In this document: positions 50,332 to 59,730 of the stretch, piece by piece
How the letters are laid out: the number at the start of each line of letters is the position of its first letter
Position numbering within the stretch: the first letter of the stretch is position 1
DNA from: Pseudomonadales bacterium
Lineage (GTDB): Bacteria > Pseudomonadota > Gammaproteobacteria > Pseudomonadales > UBA5518
Direction of reading: 5' to 3'
NCBI GenBank assembly: GCA_022072145.1
Contig: JAJVIG010000010.1
Coordinates: forward strand, 1-64,000
Length of the DNA: 64,000 nt
Translations under genes and position numbers: made by a program
Notes under the pieces: model-generated
What the model saw: only the letters and a program-made list of their open reading frames with translations
The model's database searches: none
Told to the model about the DNA's origin: nothing

Positions 50332-51282
50332 TCACTCCTGCACCAGCAGTCGCACCAGCAGGCCCAGCACGGCCAGCATGAACGCGAACGCGAGGAATTC
50401 GGGGGCGCGGAAGATGCGGATCTTCGCGTTCACGGTCTCGATCAGCGCGAGCGCCGCGCCCGCGAGCAGCAGCTTCGCCGCGAGCACGGCGAGCGCGCCG
50501 GCGAGCACCGGCGGCGACGCCAGGTCGACCGCGACACCCCACGGCAGGAACAGCGCGAAACCCATGCACGCGTAGTTGAACAGCTTCAGCGCCGCCGCCC
50601 ACTCGATCAGCGCGAGATGGCGCGCGGAGTACTCGAGCACCATCGCCTCGTGGATCATCGTCAGTTCGAGATGCGTTGACGGGTTGTCGACCGGGATACG
50701 CGCGTTCTCGGCCAGCAGCACCATCAGGAAGGCGATCGCGGCGAAGGCCAGGCTGGGGTGCACCGCGAGCGTGTGGCTCTGGTGCGTGCCGGCGATCACC
50801 GGCAACTCGGTGGAGCCCGCGATCAGCGAGGCGGTGAAGAACACCATCAGCAGCGCCGGTTCGGCCAGGAAGCCAAGCATCATCTCGCGCCGCGCCCCCA
50901 GCGTTCCGAACGCGGTGCCGGTGTCCATCGCGGCGAGCGCGGCGAACACGCGCGCGGTGGCGAACAGCCCGACCAGCGCGATCGCGTCGGCCGCGCGCGC
51001 GAACGGCAGGTCCAGCCCCAGCGCCGGGATGATCGCCGCGGCGGTCGCCATCGAGCCGAAGATCGCGTATGGCGCGAAGCGGAACAGCGGCGAGACGTCG
51101 TGCGCGAGCACGGCCTCCTTGTGCAGCAGCTTGCCGATGGTGCGGTACGGCTGGGCGAGTGGCGGTGCGCGGCGGTTCTGCAGCCAGGCGCGGCACACGT
51201 TCACCCAGCCGAGGAACAGCGGCGCCGCCGCGACCGCGACGATCACCGCGAACAACTGGGTGAGGACGGCGGCGGCGTTCAC
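50332..51282 (-). CDS. HyfC/HycD (NuoH)-like membrane subunit, GTG start
   Basis: RRAPPLAQPYRTIGKLLHKEAV...ENARIPVDNPSTHLELTMIHEAMVLEYS. Confidence 0.93.
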   Translation of the reverse strand: MNAAAVLTQLFAVIVAVAAAPLFLGWVNVCRAWLQNRRAPPLAQPYRTIGKLLHKEAVLAHDVSPLFRFAPYAIFGSMATAAAIIPALGLDLPFARAADAIALVGLFATARVFAALAAMDTGTAFGTLGARREMMLGFLAEPALLMVFFTASLIAGSTELPVIAGTHQSHTLAVHPSLAFAAIAFLMVLLAENARIPVDNPSTHLELTMIHEAMVLEYSARHLALIEWAAALKLFNYACMGFALFLPWGVAVDLASPPVLAGALAVLAAKLLLAGAALALIETVNAKIRIFRAPEFLAFAFMLAVLGLLVRLLVQE

Positions 51283-53285
51283 AGCACGATCACCAGCAGC
51301 ACGAGGAGGGTCAGGAAGCTGTAGAGCAGGTAGACCGCGATCCGTCCCTGCTGGATGCCCCCGACCAGCCGCGCAGCGCGCGTCACCAGGCGTGCCAGCG
51401 GCAGGTACAGCAGCGACCAGAAGCGGTCCTCGACGGTGACCCGGTACTGCGGCACCGCGTCTAACGGCGAGGGCAGTTCCCTGTGCATGCGGAAGAACGG
51501 CGCGAAGATGTGGCGGATCGGCTGGCCGAAGCCTTCGGCGGTGTCCTGCATGCGTGCGTCCTGGTGCGGGAAGCCGCAATCCCACGGCGGTGCGCGGCGC
51601 ACGCGGCGGCGGTAGACGCGCGTGGCGACCAGCGCGCTGGCGCCGAGCAGCGCCACGATGCCGAGCAGGAACACCAGCGGGCTGTACGAGGCGCGCTCGG
51701 CCGACAGCGGCACCAGCTTCCACACCGAGGAGGCCTGCGGGTGCACGAGCGAGGCGCCGAGCAGTTCGGCCGACACGCCGTCGAGCAGGCCGAGCACCGG
51801 TGCCGGCAGCAGGCCGAGCAGCACGCAGGCCAGCGCGAGCCACAGCAGCCCCAGCCGCTCGAGCCGGCCGCAGTCGTGCGCGTCGGCCAGCGCCGGTTCG
51901 CGCATCTGCCCGAGGAAGATCACGCCGTAGAACTTGACCATCACGTAGGCGGCGAGCGCGGCGGTGAGCGCGAGCAGCGAGGCGCCCAGCGGCACCAGCA
52001 TGTTCATGAACGGGCGCGGCACCTCGGGGGTGAGCAGCAGGGCCTGCAGCAGCAGCCACTCGGACACGAAGCCGTTCAGCGGCGGCAGGCCGGCGATGGC
52101 TAGCGTGCCGACCAGCGCCGTCCACGCCACCCAGGGCATGCGCCGGATCAGGCCGCCCAGGCGCCCGAGGTTGCGTTCGCCGGTGGCGTGCAGCACCGAG
52201 CCGGTCGCCAGGAACAACAGGCTCTTGAACATCGCGTGGTTCAGGCAGTGGTACAGCGTGGCGGCCAGCGCCAGCGCCGCCGGCAGCGGCATCCGCTCGG
52301 CGTGGAACAGCAGCGCGAGCCCGCTGCCCGCGAACACGATGCCCAGGTTCTCGATCGAGGAGTAGGCGAGCAGGCGCTTCATGTCGGTCTGCACCGCGGC
52401 GAAGATCACGCCGAACAGCGCGCTGAACAGTCCGAGCGCGAGCAGCGCGGCTCCCCAGTGCCAGAGCGGGAACGGCAGCAGGTCCAGCGTGACGCGCAGC
52501 AGTCCGTAGGCGGCGGTCTTCAGCATCACGCCGCTCATCAGCGCCGACACCGGCGACGGTGCGGCGGGATGTGCCTCGGGCAGCCAGACGTGCAGCGGCA
52601 CCAGGCCGGCCTTGGCGCCGAAGCCGAGCAGCGCGAGCGCGAAGGCGAGCGTGGCGCGCGTGGCATCGAGGTCGGCGCCGCGCATCGCGTCGAAGGTGAA
52701 CTGCCAGCTGCCGCCCTGCAGAACACCGAAGCAGAGCAGGATCGCGATCGCACCGACGTGCGCGAGCAGCAGGTACAGGAAACCCGCGCCGCGGATGGCG
52801 CCGATGCGGTGCTGGGTCGTGACCAGGAAGTACGAGGCGAGCGCCATCGACTCCCAGGCGACCATGAAGGCGTAGGCGTCGTCGGCGAGCAGCACCATCG
52901 CCATGGTGGCGAGGAACACGTGGTACTGCAGGCACAACAGCCCCGGCGAGGTGCCAGCGCCGGCGCGGAAATAGCCGGCGCCGAACACGCTGATGCCGGT
53001 CGAGGCGCTGCCGAGCAGGAACAGGAAAAAGGCCGCCAGCGGATCCAGACGCAGATGCAGCGGCAGGTCCGGCAGGCCGATCGGCAGGATCCGTGTCGCG
53101 GGCGGCGCCGACAGCGCGGCAAGCCCGACGGCTGTGAGCACGATGCTCCCCAGCGCACCGAGCGGAAACAGCAGCCGCGCGATCAGCGCGGTGGCGTGCG
53201 GGCGCAGCAGGCCGGCCGCGCCGACGGCAAGCCAGCCGGCGACCACGACGAGCGCGGCGTTCAGCAGCACCGCCGGCTCAGCCAT
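51279..53285 (-). CDS. HyfB-like (NuoL/M-type) antiporter-like subunit
   Basis: FGAKAGLVPLHVWLPEAHPAAPSPVSALMSGVMLKTAAYG; KRLLAYSSIENLGIVF; GVIFLG...RRAPPWDCG. Confidence 0.93.
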   Translation of the reverse strand: MAEPAVLLNAALVVVAGWLAVGAAGLLRPHATALIARLLFPLGALGSIVLTAVGLAALSAPPATRILPIGLPDLPLHLRLDPLAAFFLFLLGSASTGISVFGAGYFRAGAGTSPGLLCLQYHVFLATMAMVLLADDAYAFMVAWESMALASYFLVTTQHRIGAIRGAGFLYLLLAHVGAIAILLCFGVLQGGSWQFTFDAMRGADLDATRATLAFALALLGFGAKAGLVPLHVWLPEAHPAAPSPVSALMSGVMLKTAAYGLLRVTLDLLPFPLWHWGAALLALGLFSALFGVIFAAVQTDMKRLLAYSSIENLGIVFAGSGLALLFHAERMPLPAALALAATLYHCLNHAMFKSLLFLATGSVLHATGERNLGRLGGLIRRMPWVAWTALVGTLAIAGLPPLNGFVSEWLLLQALLLTPEVPRPFMNMLVPLGASLLALTAALAAYVMVKFYGVIFLGQMREPALADAHDCGRLERLGLLWLALACVLLGLLPAPVLGLLDGVSAELLGASLVHPQASSVWKLVPLSAERASYSPLVFLLGIVALLGASALVATRVYRRRVRRAPPWDCGFPHQDARMQDTAEGFGQPIRHIFAPFFRMHRELPSPLDAVPQYRVTVEDRFWSLLYLPLARLVTRAARLVGGIQQGRIAVYLLYSFLTLLVLLVIVL

Positions 53286-53374
53286 GCTGGCCGTCGGCGC
53301 CGCGAGACGGGTCGGTGATGCCGTTCGTCATGGGCCGCTCCTGCCCGGCGCGCACTGCGGGTGCGTGCCGGGAC

Positions 53375-53422
53375 TTGACACATGCAAATCTAATTATCAT
53401 TGTGTTCTCCGTCAATGTGAAT
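53375..53422. promoter_or_regulatory. AT-rich divergent promoter region with imperfect inverted repeat
   Basis: Plus: TTGACA (53375-53380), 17 nt, CATTGT (53398-53403). Minus: TTGACG (53415-53410), 17 nt, TAGATT (53392-53387). Inverted repeat ATTATCATTG/CAATGTGAAT. Confidence 0.5.
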
Positions 53423-53436
53423 TTGGTGCTGAAACC

Positions 53437-53670
53437 ATGGCACTGGAAAGCCGCACCGCGCGCCTCACGATCCTGATCGATCCGGGCAAGAAGGCCGTCT
53501 TCGAGCACCTCTGCGCGCGCGAGGACCAGACACCCTCGCAGGTGGTGCGGCGCCTGATCCGTGACTACATCGAGAGCCGGCTGGGGCACCCCTGGCGTCC
53601 GGGCGACACGGTAGAATCCGCGCTGTCGCAGAATCTGACGCGTGAGCCCGTAACCGGCGACGGTGTCTGA
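53437..53670 (+). CDS. Small ribbon-helix-helix (CopG-like) protein
   Basis: 77 aa: RTARLTILIDPGKKAVFEHLCAREDQTPSQVVRRLIRDYIE matches RHH strand-helix-helix layout. Confidence 0.75.
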   Translation: MALESRTARLTILIDPGKKAVFEHLCAREDQTPSQVVRRLIRDYIESRLGHPWRPGDTVESALSQNLTREPVTGDGV

Positions 53671-53720
53671 GGACCGTCTCCGCTCGTCTCCGCGTCCCGG
53701 CTGCACGTGATGGAGACGCG

Positions 53721-54905
53721 ATGCCCCGCAAACCCGTATTGTCTATGCCCGCCTTGCTGGTCATGGCCGTGGGAATCTGCGCGCCCGTGCCGCACGCCGT
53801 CGCGAGCACGAGTGAAGGCCTGTCGATCGTCTCGGACGACGGCCGGCATTCGTTGCGTCTCGGTGGGCGCCTCCACGGTGATTTCAATGCCTGGGACGGC
53901 GTCACCGCGGCGGTGCCGGGTGACGAGGAGAACGAGGTGTTCCTGCGCCGTGCGCGCCTCGAGTTGCGCGGGCGCACGGGAGACTGGCAGCTGCTCGCCA
54001 GCTACAACCTCGTCGACGAAGGTTCGTACGATCAGTTGTACCTGTCCTACCGCGGCTTCGGCGAGCTCGCGCGCATCACCTTCGGCCAGCAGAAAGAGGA
54101 TTTCGGGTTGGACAGCACCGGCGGTTCGAACTGGATCACCGGCATCGAGCGCGCGATTCCGGCGATGGCTTTCGACCCCGCGCGCAATGTGGGACTGAAG
54201 CTGCACGGCGGCGACGATCGCTTCAGCTACAGCATCGGCACGTTCCGCGAGGACCTGGACGACAGCCGGGCGCTGGACCACGCGCTGAGCGGACGCCTGG
54301 TGGTCCGGCCGCTGTACGATGCGGGGCGGCTGCTGCACGTGGGGGTAGGCATCACGCGCCGCGGCGGTGTCGCTGCCGACTACAGCGCGCGGCTCGGCGT
54401 GCGTGGCGGCGAGGACGGCAGTGGCGCGGGCCGCGTGCGCGCGCGTCTTGCCGGCATGGAGGGCGAGCGGCGTGATCGCGTGGTGGAGACCGCGGCGCGC
54501 TTCGGCGCGCTTCACGCGATGGCCGAGCATTTCCGCGGCGAGATCGAGCCGGATCAGGGTGGACAGGACATCGAGACCGATGGCTGGTACCTGACGGTTG
54601 CCTACGTGCTGACCGGCGAGCAGCGCGACTACCGCGCTGCCGAGGCGGTATTCGATGCGGTGAAGCCTGCTTCGCCGGGTGGCGCCTGGGAACTGTTCGC
54701 GCGCTACGACACGCTCGACGTGAGCAACCCCGCTCCGGTAGAGGTCTACGGCGCGCGCGCCCGGAGCCTGACGCTCGGCGTCAACTGGTACCTGAACGAG
54801 GCGCTGCGCTGCTCGCTGAACTGGCTGCGGGTCGACACCGGGCGCGCGATCGGTGCCGTCGACGACGGTGATGCGGTACTCGCGCGCCTGCAGTTCGTGT
54901 TCTGA
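53721..54905 (+). CDS. Outer-membrane porin (OprO/OprP phosphate-selective type)
   Basis: Signal peptide; LRLGGRLHGDFNAWDG...EVFLRRARLELRGRTGDWQLLASYN...ITFGQQKEDFGL; C-terminal aromatic QFVF. Confidence 0.88.
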   Translation: MPRKPVLSMPALLVMAVGICAPVPHAVASTSEGLSIVSDDGRHSLRLGGRLHGDFNAWDGVTAAVPGDEENEVFLRRARLELRGRTGDWQLLASYNLVDEGSYDQLYLSYRGFGELARITFGQQKEDFGLDSTGGSNWITGIERAIPAMAFDPARNVGLKLHGGDDRFSYSIGTFREDLDDSRALDHALSGRLVVRPLYDAGRLLHVGVGITRRGGVAADYSARLGVRGGEDGSGAGRVRARLAGMEGERRDRVVETAARFGALHAMAEHFRGEIEPDQGGQDIETDGWYLTVAYVLTGEQRDYRAAEAVFDAVKPASPGGAWELFARYDTLDVSNPAPVEVYGARARSLTLGVNWYLNEALRCSLNWLRVDTGRAIGAVDDGDAVLARLQFVF

Positions 54906-54941
54906 ACGGGAGCCGGCAGCCCCTGCCGGCGGGAGGGCGGG

Positions 54942-55271
54942 ATGTTCGTCGCGGTCTATTGCTGGCGCGTGAAACCCGGCCGGGAAGAGCAGTTCCGCGA
55001 GGCGTGGCGCACCGGCACGCGCGCGATCGTGCGTATCTACGGCGGACTCGGTTCACGCCTGCATCGTGAGCGTGACGGACGCTTCGTGGCGATCGCCGAA
55101 TGGCCCGACGAGGCAACCTGGCAACGCGCGATCGAGGCGCGGATGGCCTACGACGACCCGCCGACGCGGGCGCGCTTCCTCGATGCGCTGGAGGATGCCG
55201 CGGCCGGCACGGTGCCGGTGTTCACGATGGAAGTCACCGACGACCTGCTCGCGCGCAGCGTGGCACTGTAA
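54942..55271 (+). CDS. Antibiotic-biosynthesis-monooxygenase-like (ABM fold) small protein
   Basis: MFVAVYCWRVKPGREEQFREAWRTGTRAI...GSRLHRERDGRFVAIAEWPDEATWQRA. Confidence 0.8.
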   Translation: MFVAVYCWRVKPGREEQFREAWRTGTRAIVRIYGGLGSRLHRERDGRFVAIAEWPDEATWQRAIEARMAYDDPPTRARFLDALEDAAAGTVPVFTMEVTDDLLARSVAL

Positions 55272-55390
55272 AAGCTGTTGCAAAGCCCTCGCCGCTCGCC
55301 TTGTGGGTTTTTGCGATGACCTCCGCAGACCGGGAGTACATGCCGTGCTCGCGCTAGCCGCCCGCAAACCGGCCGCGTTATGCTTGCGCC

Positions 55391-56401
55391 ATGCGACACG
55401 ACAGACTCCTCACTCGCTGCGCGCAGGCGCTGCTCGCGACACTGCTACCCGCCATGGCCGCGCTCGCGGGCCCGGATGCGCCGTTCGCGACCACCGACCA
55501 GAACCCGTTGCTGCAAACGCGCGGCCTGCCTTCGCCCGCCGAGTCGGCGTTGCCCGCGCCCGGGGACTGGAACTGGCGTGCCGCGCTCGACGTGGCCAGC
55601 CATTCGGTGGAGGACGAGGCCGCGAACGGCGAGCGCATCGTGCTCGACGGCGAGAGCTGGCGTCTGAACCTGGGGCTGAGTCGCGGGGTGGGCGAGCGCG
55701 TCGCGCTCACGGTGGACCTGCCGCTGATCGCGCACAGCGGCGGCACCCTGGATGCGTTGATCGAAGGCTGGCACGACGCCTTCGGACTCAGCAACGACCG
55801 TCGCTCGGTCTTCGCACGCAACCGCCTGGTGTTCCGTCATGTGGCGCCCGACGGGGAGCGGCTGACACTCACCGACAGCGGGCAGGGTGTGGGGGATCTG
55901 CGGCTGGGTGTCGAGTGGCGCGTGCGCGCCGGCGGCCCGGCGGCGCGCAGCCTGTCGGTGCGCGCCAGTGCCGAGTTGCCGACCGGTTCGGAGTCCGCGC
56001 TGCGCGGCAGCGGCGCCACCGACGTCGCGCTGCAGTTGATGTCGACCGACCGGGCGACGCTCGCGCGCTGGAACACCACGCTCAGCTGGATGCTGGGCGG
56101 TATACGCAGCGGCGCCGGCGAGGTGCTGCCCGCGCAGCGGCGCGAGTTCGTGGCGATCGCCAGCGCCGGTGTGGCGCACCCGCTCACGCGCCGCCTCAGT
56201 GCCAGGCTGCAGCTCGATGCGCACGGGCCCTTCTACGACAGCCCGCTGTGGCCGCTCGGTTCGAGCGGCGTGCAGCTAGCGCTCGGCGTGGGCATCGACG
56301 CCGGGTCGGCGGGCGTCTTCGACATCGCGGTCACCGAGAACCTGCGCAGCGATACCACGCCGGATTTCGGGCTGCACCTGGGTTGGCGGGGTATGCTATG
56401 A
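55391..56401 (+). CDS. DUF3187 family outer-membrane-like protein
   Basis: FATTDQNPLLQTRGLPSPAESALPAPGDWNWRAALDVASHSVEDEA; GVGDLRLGVEWRV. Confidence 0.82.
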   Translation: MRHDRLLTRCAQALLATLLPAMAALAGPDAPFATTDQNPLLQTRGLPSPAESALPAPGDWNWRAALDVASHSVEDEAANGERIVLDGESWRLNLGLSRGVGERVALTVDLPLIAHSGGTLDALIEGWHDAFGLSNDRRSVFARNRLVFRHVAPDGERLTLTDSGQGVGDLRLGVEWRVRAGGPAARSLSVRASAELPTGSESALRGSGATDVALQLMSTDRATLARWNTTLSWMLGGIRSGAGEVLPAQRREFVAIASAGVAHPLTRRLSARLQLDAHGPFYDSPLWPLGSSGVQLALGVGIDAGSAGVFDIAVTENLRSDTTPDFGLHLGWRGML

Positions 56402-56536
56402 ACATTGGCGCGGGCGTCCGCAATACCCAACGAAATGCGTCAACTATTGCCCCGCGACGCCGATGCGCCTAGACTCCCCCGGTCGATGACGCGAGTGTCG
56501 CGCCGATTCACCCTGCAAGGAGACGAGGAGAACGCC

Positions 56537-57121
56537 ATGGAACACCAGTTGCCGCCGCTGCCGTACGCACGGGATGCGCTCGCGCCGCACATGTCCGCCG
56601 AGACCTTCGATTACCACTACGCGAAGCACCACCAGGCCTACGTCACGAACCTGAACAACCTGATCAAGGGCACCGAGTTCGAGAACCGCACGCTCGAGGA
56701 AATCGTGAAGACCGCGCCGACCGGCGGCGTCTACAACAATGCCGCGCAGGTGTGGAACCACACCTTCTTCTGGAGCTGCATGAAGCCCGCGGGCGGCGGC
56801 GTACCCAAGGGGGCGCTGGCCGATGCGATCAACCGCAAGTGGGGAAGCCTGGAGGAGTTCAGGAAGGCGTTCCAGACCAGCGCGGTCGGCAATTTCGGAT
56901 CCGGCTGGACCTGGCTGGTGCGCAAGCCCGACGGCAGCGTCGACATCGTTAACATGGGTGCCGCCGGCACGCCGCTGACCACGGCCGACAAGGCGCTGCT
57001 CTGCGTCGACGTGTGGGAACACGCGTACTACATCGACTACCGCAACCTGCGTCCGAAGTTCGTCGAGACCTTCCTCGAACACCTCGTGAACTGGAGCTTC
57101 GTCGAAGCCAACTACGGCTGA
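56537..57121 (+). CDS. sodB: Superoxide dismutase [Fe]
   Basis: YHYAKHHQAYVTNLNNLI, GGVYNNAAQVWNHTFFW, FGSGWTWLV, DVWEHAYYIDYRN. Confidence 0.97.
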   Translation: MEHQLPPLPYARDALAPHMSAETFDYHYAKHHQAYVTNLNNLIKGTEFENRTLEEIVKTAPTGGVYNNAAQVWNHTFFWSCMKPAGGGVPKGALADAINRKWGSLEEFRKAFQTSAVGNFGSGWTWLVRKPDGSVDIVNMGAAGTPLTTADKALLCVDVWEHAYYIDYRNLRPKFVETFLEHLVNWSFVEANYG

Positions 57122-57139
57122 GAGCATCGCGCTCCGCTC

Positions 57140-57171
57140 CGGGCGCCCCGCACGGGGGCGCCCGAATTTTT
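57140..57171 (+). terminator. Rho-independent terminator after sodB
   Basis: CGGGCGCCCC-GCACG-GGGGCGCCCG followed by AATTTTT. Confidence 0.85.
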
Positions 57172-57256
57172 CGCTACTTTTGACCGGTCAAACCGCATGA
57201 GACGGCGTTCGGCGTTCGGCATAATACGCCGTCGGCCGGCCACGGGCATAACAGCA

Positions 57257-58126
57257 ATGAGATCCAGGCGATTCGCCGAACGCGCGCGGGTGCTGCTCGC
57301 GGCCGGTCTGCTCGCGGCCACCGTGGCCGCTGCCGAAGACGAGCACCGCTTCAGCTATCACAGCGCCGACATAGGCAGTTGCCGATGGTGGAACGGCGCC
57401 GTCGAGGATTGCCTGACCGCGCGTGGAAACGGTGTGTTGGTCACCGGATCGGAGTATCTGCCCGCCCGCGACGGCAGGGCCGACGAGCGTGGTCTGCGCC
57501 GCGACACCAACTACTTCCTCGGCATGCAATTCGCGGTGATCGGCGTGTTGTTCGTCGCACCCGAGGGCATGAGCGGCTGGAGCGAGGAGCAGAAGGAGCA
57601 GCACCGTTTCGGCAAGTGGTGGGACAACGTCACCGGTCCGAAGTGGGACGAGGACGATCACGTCATCAACTACGTGACGCACCCCTACTGGGGGGCGGCG
57701 TACTACGTGCGCGCACGCGAGCGTGGCTACGACGACCGGCAGTCGTTCTGGTACTCGTTCATGCTGTCGACGATGTACGAGTTCGGCGCCGAAGCGCTGT
57801 TCGAGCCGGTGTCGATCCAGGATTTCTTCGTCACGCCCATCGTCGGCACCTGGCTGGGGCGGCAGTTCATGGACTGGCGGGCGCAGACCGAGGACCGCAT
57901 CGAGCGCACTGGCGAGCGGCGTTTCCGCGACCGGGTCGTGCTGGGGGGTACGGATCCTCTGGGCGCGGCAAGCCGCCTGGTCGACCGCATGCTGTGCCGC
58001 GGCGGCGAACTGCAGGCGCTGCCGTTCGTGCGCGAGCAGCCGCTGGTGATGCCGGTGGCCGGCGGCGCGGACGTCTCCACCGCCACCACCACCGTCTACG
58101 GCGTTTCGATCGCGCTGCGCTGGTAG
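57257..58126 (+). CDS. DUF3943-like outer-membrane-associated protein
   Basis: Signal peptide; DEDDHVINYVTHPYWGAAYYVRARERGYDDRQSFWYSFMLSTMYEFGAEALFEPVSIQDFFVTPIVG. Confidence 0.82.
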   Translation: MRSRRFAERARVLLAAGLLAATVAAAEDEHRFSYHSADIGSCRWWNGAVEDCLTARGNGVLVTGSEYLPARDGRADERGLRRDTNYFLGMQFAVIGVLFVAPEGMSGWSEEQKEQHRFGKWWDNVTGPKWDEDDHVINYVTHPYWGAAYYVRARERGYDDRQSFWYSFMLSTMYEFGAEALFEPVSIQDFFVTPIVGTWLGRQFMDWRAQTEDRIERTGERRFRDRVVLGGTDPLGAASRLVDRMLCRGGELQALPFVREQPLVMPVAGGADVSTATTTVYGVSIALRW

Positions 58127-58248
58127 ACCCCACGCCCGCCTTGCCCGTTCCGGGGCATGCCTGCGCGGGAGGCTATTGACTCTTAGCCGATAGCGGCGCT
58201 TGCTATGCAGCGGGTGTTCCACTCGTCCGTTGCGGCCGGAGGCGATCC

Positions 58249-59730
58249 ATGAGCGCAGGCGATAGTTACGAGGTCATCGTGATCGGCAGCGGGCCGGGGG
58301 GCGGTGCCTGCGCCACGCTGCTGCAGAAGCGCGGTATCCGCACGCTGCTGCTGGAGAAGAACGATGTGCTGGGTGGCAAGATGTACAGCGTCGAACGCGA
58401 CGGCTGGGCCTACGACATCTTCCCCCACGGGCAGGTGCCGATGCGCGGCTCGGCCTTCGAGACCGTGTTCGCCGAACTCGGGGTGGCGGATGAGTTCGTG
58501 CGCCCGGTGGAGCCCGACGACCCGCGCGATTTCGCGCACATCACCTACCGCCGGCGCGACCGGCGCGAGCCGCGCGCGGCGAACCAGCGCCAGGCGATGG
58601 CCGATCCGGGGCCGTTCTTCGCGCTGTGGGACATCGACGAGCGCGCGCGCCAGCAGACCGTCGAGTTCATGGCCCACCTGGTCACGCTGCCCGAGGAGGC
58701 GCTCGACGAACTCGACGACCTCAGCATGCACGATTACCTCGCACGCTTCGAGGTGCCGTACGAGCTCTACAGCTACATGGCGTTCCACGCCAACGCCTCG
58801 CTGGCGGAGCCGATCGACCTGGTCGCGGCGTCCGAGCAGATCCGCATCCTCCGGCAGATCTTCCTGCAGGGCGGTGGTGGCCAGTACAAGGGCGGCTTCG
58901 GCTTCCTGACGCGCGTGATGATGCGCGAGTTCGAGCGTAACGGCGGCACCATCCTGCGCCGGCACCGGGTCGAGCGGATCCTGGTCGAGGACGGTGCAGT
59001 GCGCGGCGTCGTGACGCCGCAGGGCAGCTTCCGGGCGCCGATCGTGGTGAGCAGCGCGGGACTGCAGCCGACGGTGCTCAAACTGGTGGGCGAGGGGAAT
59101 TTCGATCGTCGTTACGTGGAGCACGTGCGCTCGCTGGTTCCCGGCTGGGGTTTCACCAGCGTGCGTTATTTCCTCGAGCGGCCGGTGCTCGACGTCGGTA
59201 TCTACACCTGGTACAGCGACGAGTCGTGGTGGAACACCGAGCGCTTCGCGCAGGTCAAGGCGGGCCGGATACCCGACGAGGTCTCGCTGTTCATGGTCAA
59301 CCACGCGTATTTCGATCCCGATGCCGCGCCCGCCGGCAAGCAGGTCCTGGTGGCCGGAACGGTGTGCTCGGGCGATCCCGAAGCCAACGAGATCGAGGCG
59401 CTGTGGGGCCGGATGGACGAACAGATGCAGCGCTATTACCCGCAGGTATGGGCGGCGACCGCACGGCGCGAATACGCCGGCCCGCGCGAGATCAGCGAGT
59501 TCACGCGCGACGGCGTGCTGCCCGGGCAGGGTGGTGAATGCGTGGGACTGGGGCAGATCGTGGGGCAGTGCGGGCGCCACAAACCCGGGGTGCAGGCCCC
59601 GATCGGCGGGCTCTACTACGTGGGGGCCGATGCCGGGGCGGCTGGCATGGGCACGCACCAGGCGGCGCTGTCGGCCATCGAGGTCGTGCGGCTGGTGGAA
59701 CGGGAGCACCGCGCGGCCTGCGTTCCGTAG
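58249..59730 (+). CDS. FAD-dependent NAD(P)-binding oxidoreductase, phytoene-desaturase-like
   Basis: VIVIGSGPGGGACATLLQKRGIRTLLLEKNDVLGGKMYS; C-terminal GLYYVGADAGAAGMGTHQAALSA; stop TAG at 59728-59730. Confidence 0.9.
   Translation: MSAGDSYEVIVIGSGPGGGACATLLQKRGIRTLLLEKNDVLGGKMYSVERDGWAYDIFPHGQVPMRGSAFETVFAELGVADEFVRPVEPDDPRDFAHITYRRRDRREPRAANQRQAMADPGPFFALWDIDERARQQTVEFMAHLVTLPEEALDELDDLSMHDYLARFEVPYELYSYMAFHANASLAEPIDLVAASEQIRILRQIFLQGGGGQYKGGFGFLTRVMMREFERNGGTILRRHRVERILVEDGAVRGVVTPQGSFRAPIVVSSAGLQPTVLKLVGEGNFDRRYVEHVRSLVPGWGFTSVRYFLERPVLDVGIYTWYSDESWWNTERFAQVKAGRIPDEVSLFMVNHAYFDPDAAPAGKQVLVAGTVCSGDPEANEIEALWGRMDEQMQRYYPQVWAATARREYAGPREISEFTRDGVLPGQGGECVGLGQIVGQCGRHKPGVQAPIGGLYYVGADAGAAGMGTHQAALSAIEVVRLVEREHRAACVP

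Noticed and set aside
46195-53285. Calling the cluster a hydrogenase-4 or formate hydrogenlyase
   Set aside because: The large subunit lacks the four Ni-ligating cysteines and no ferredoxin or formate dehydrogenase subunits are adjacent.
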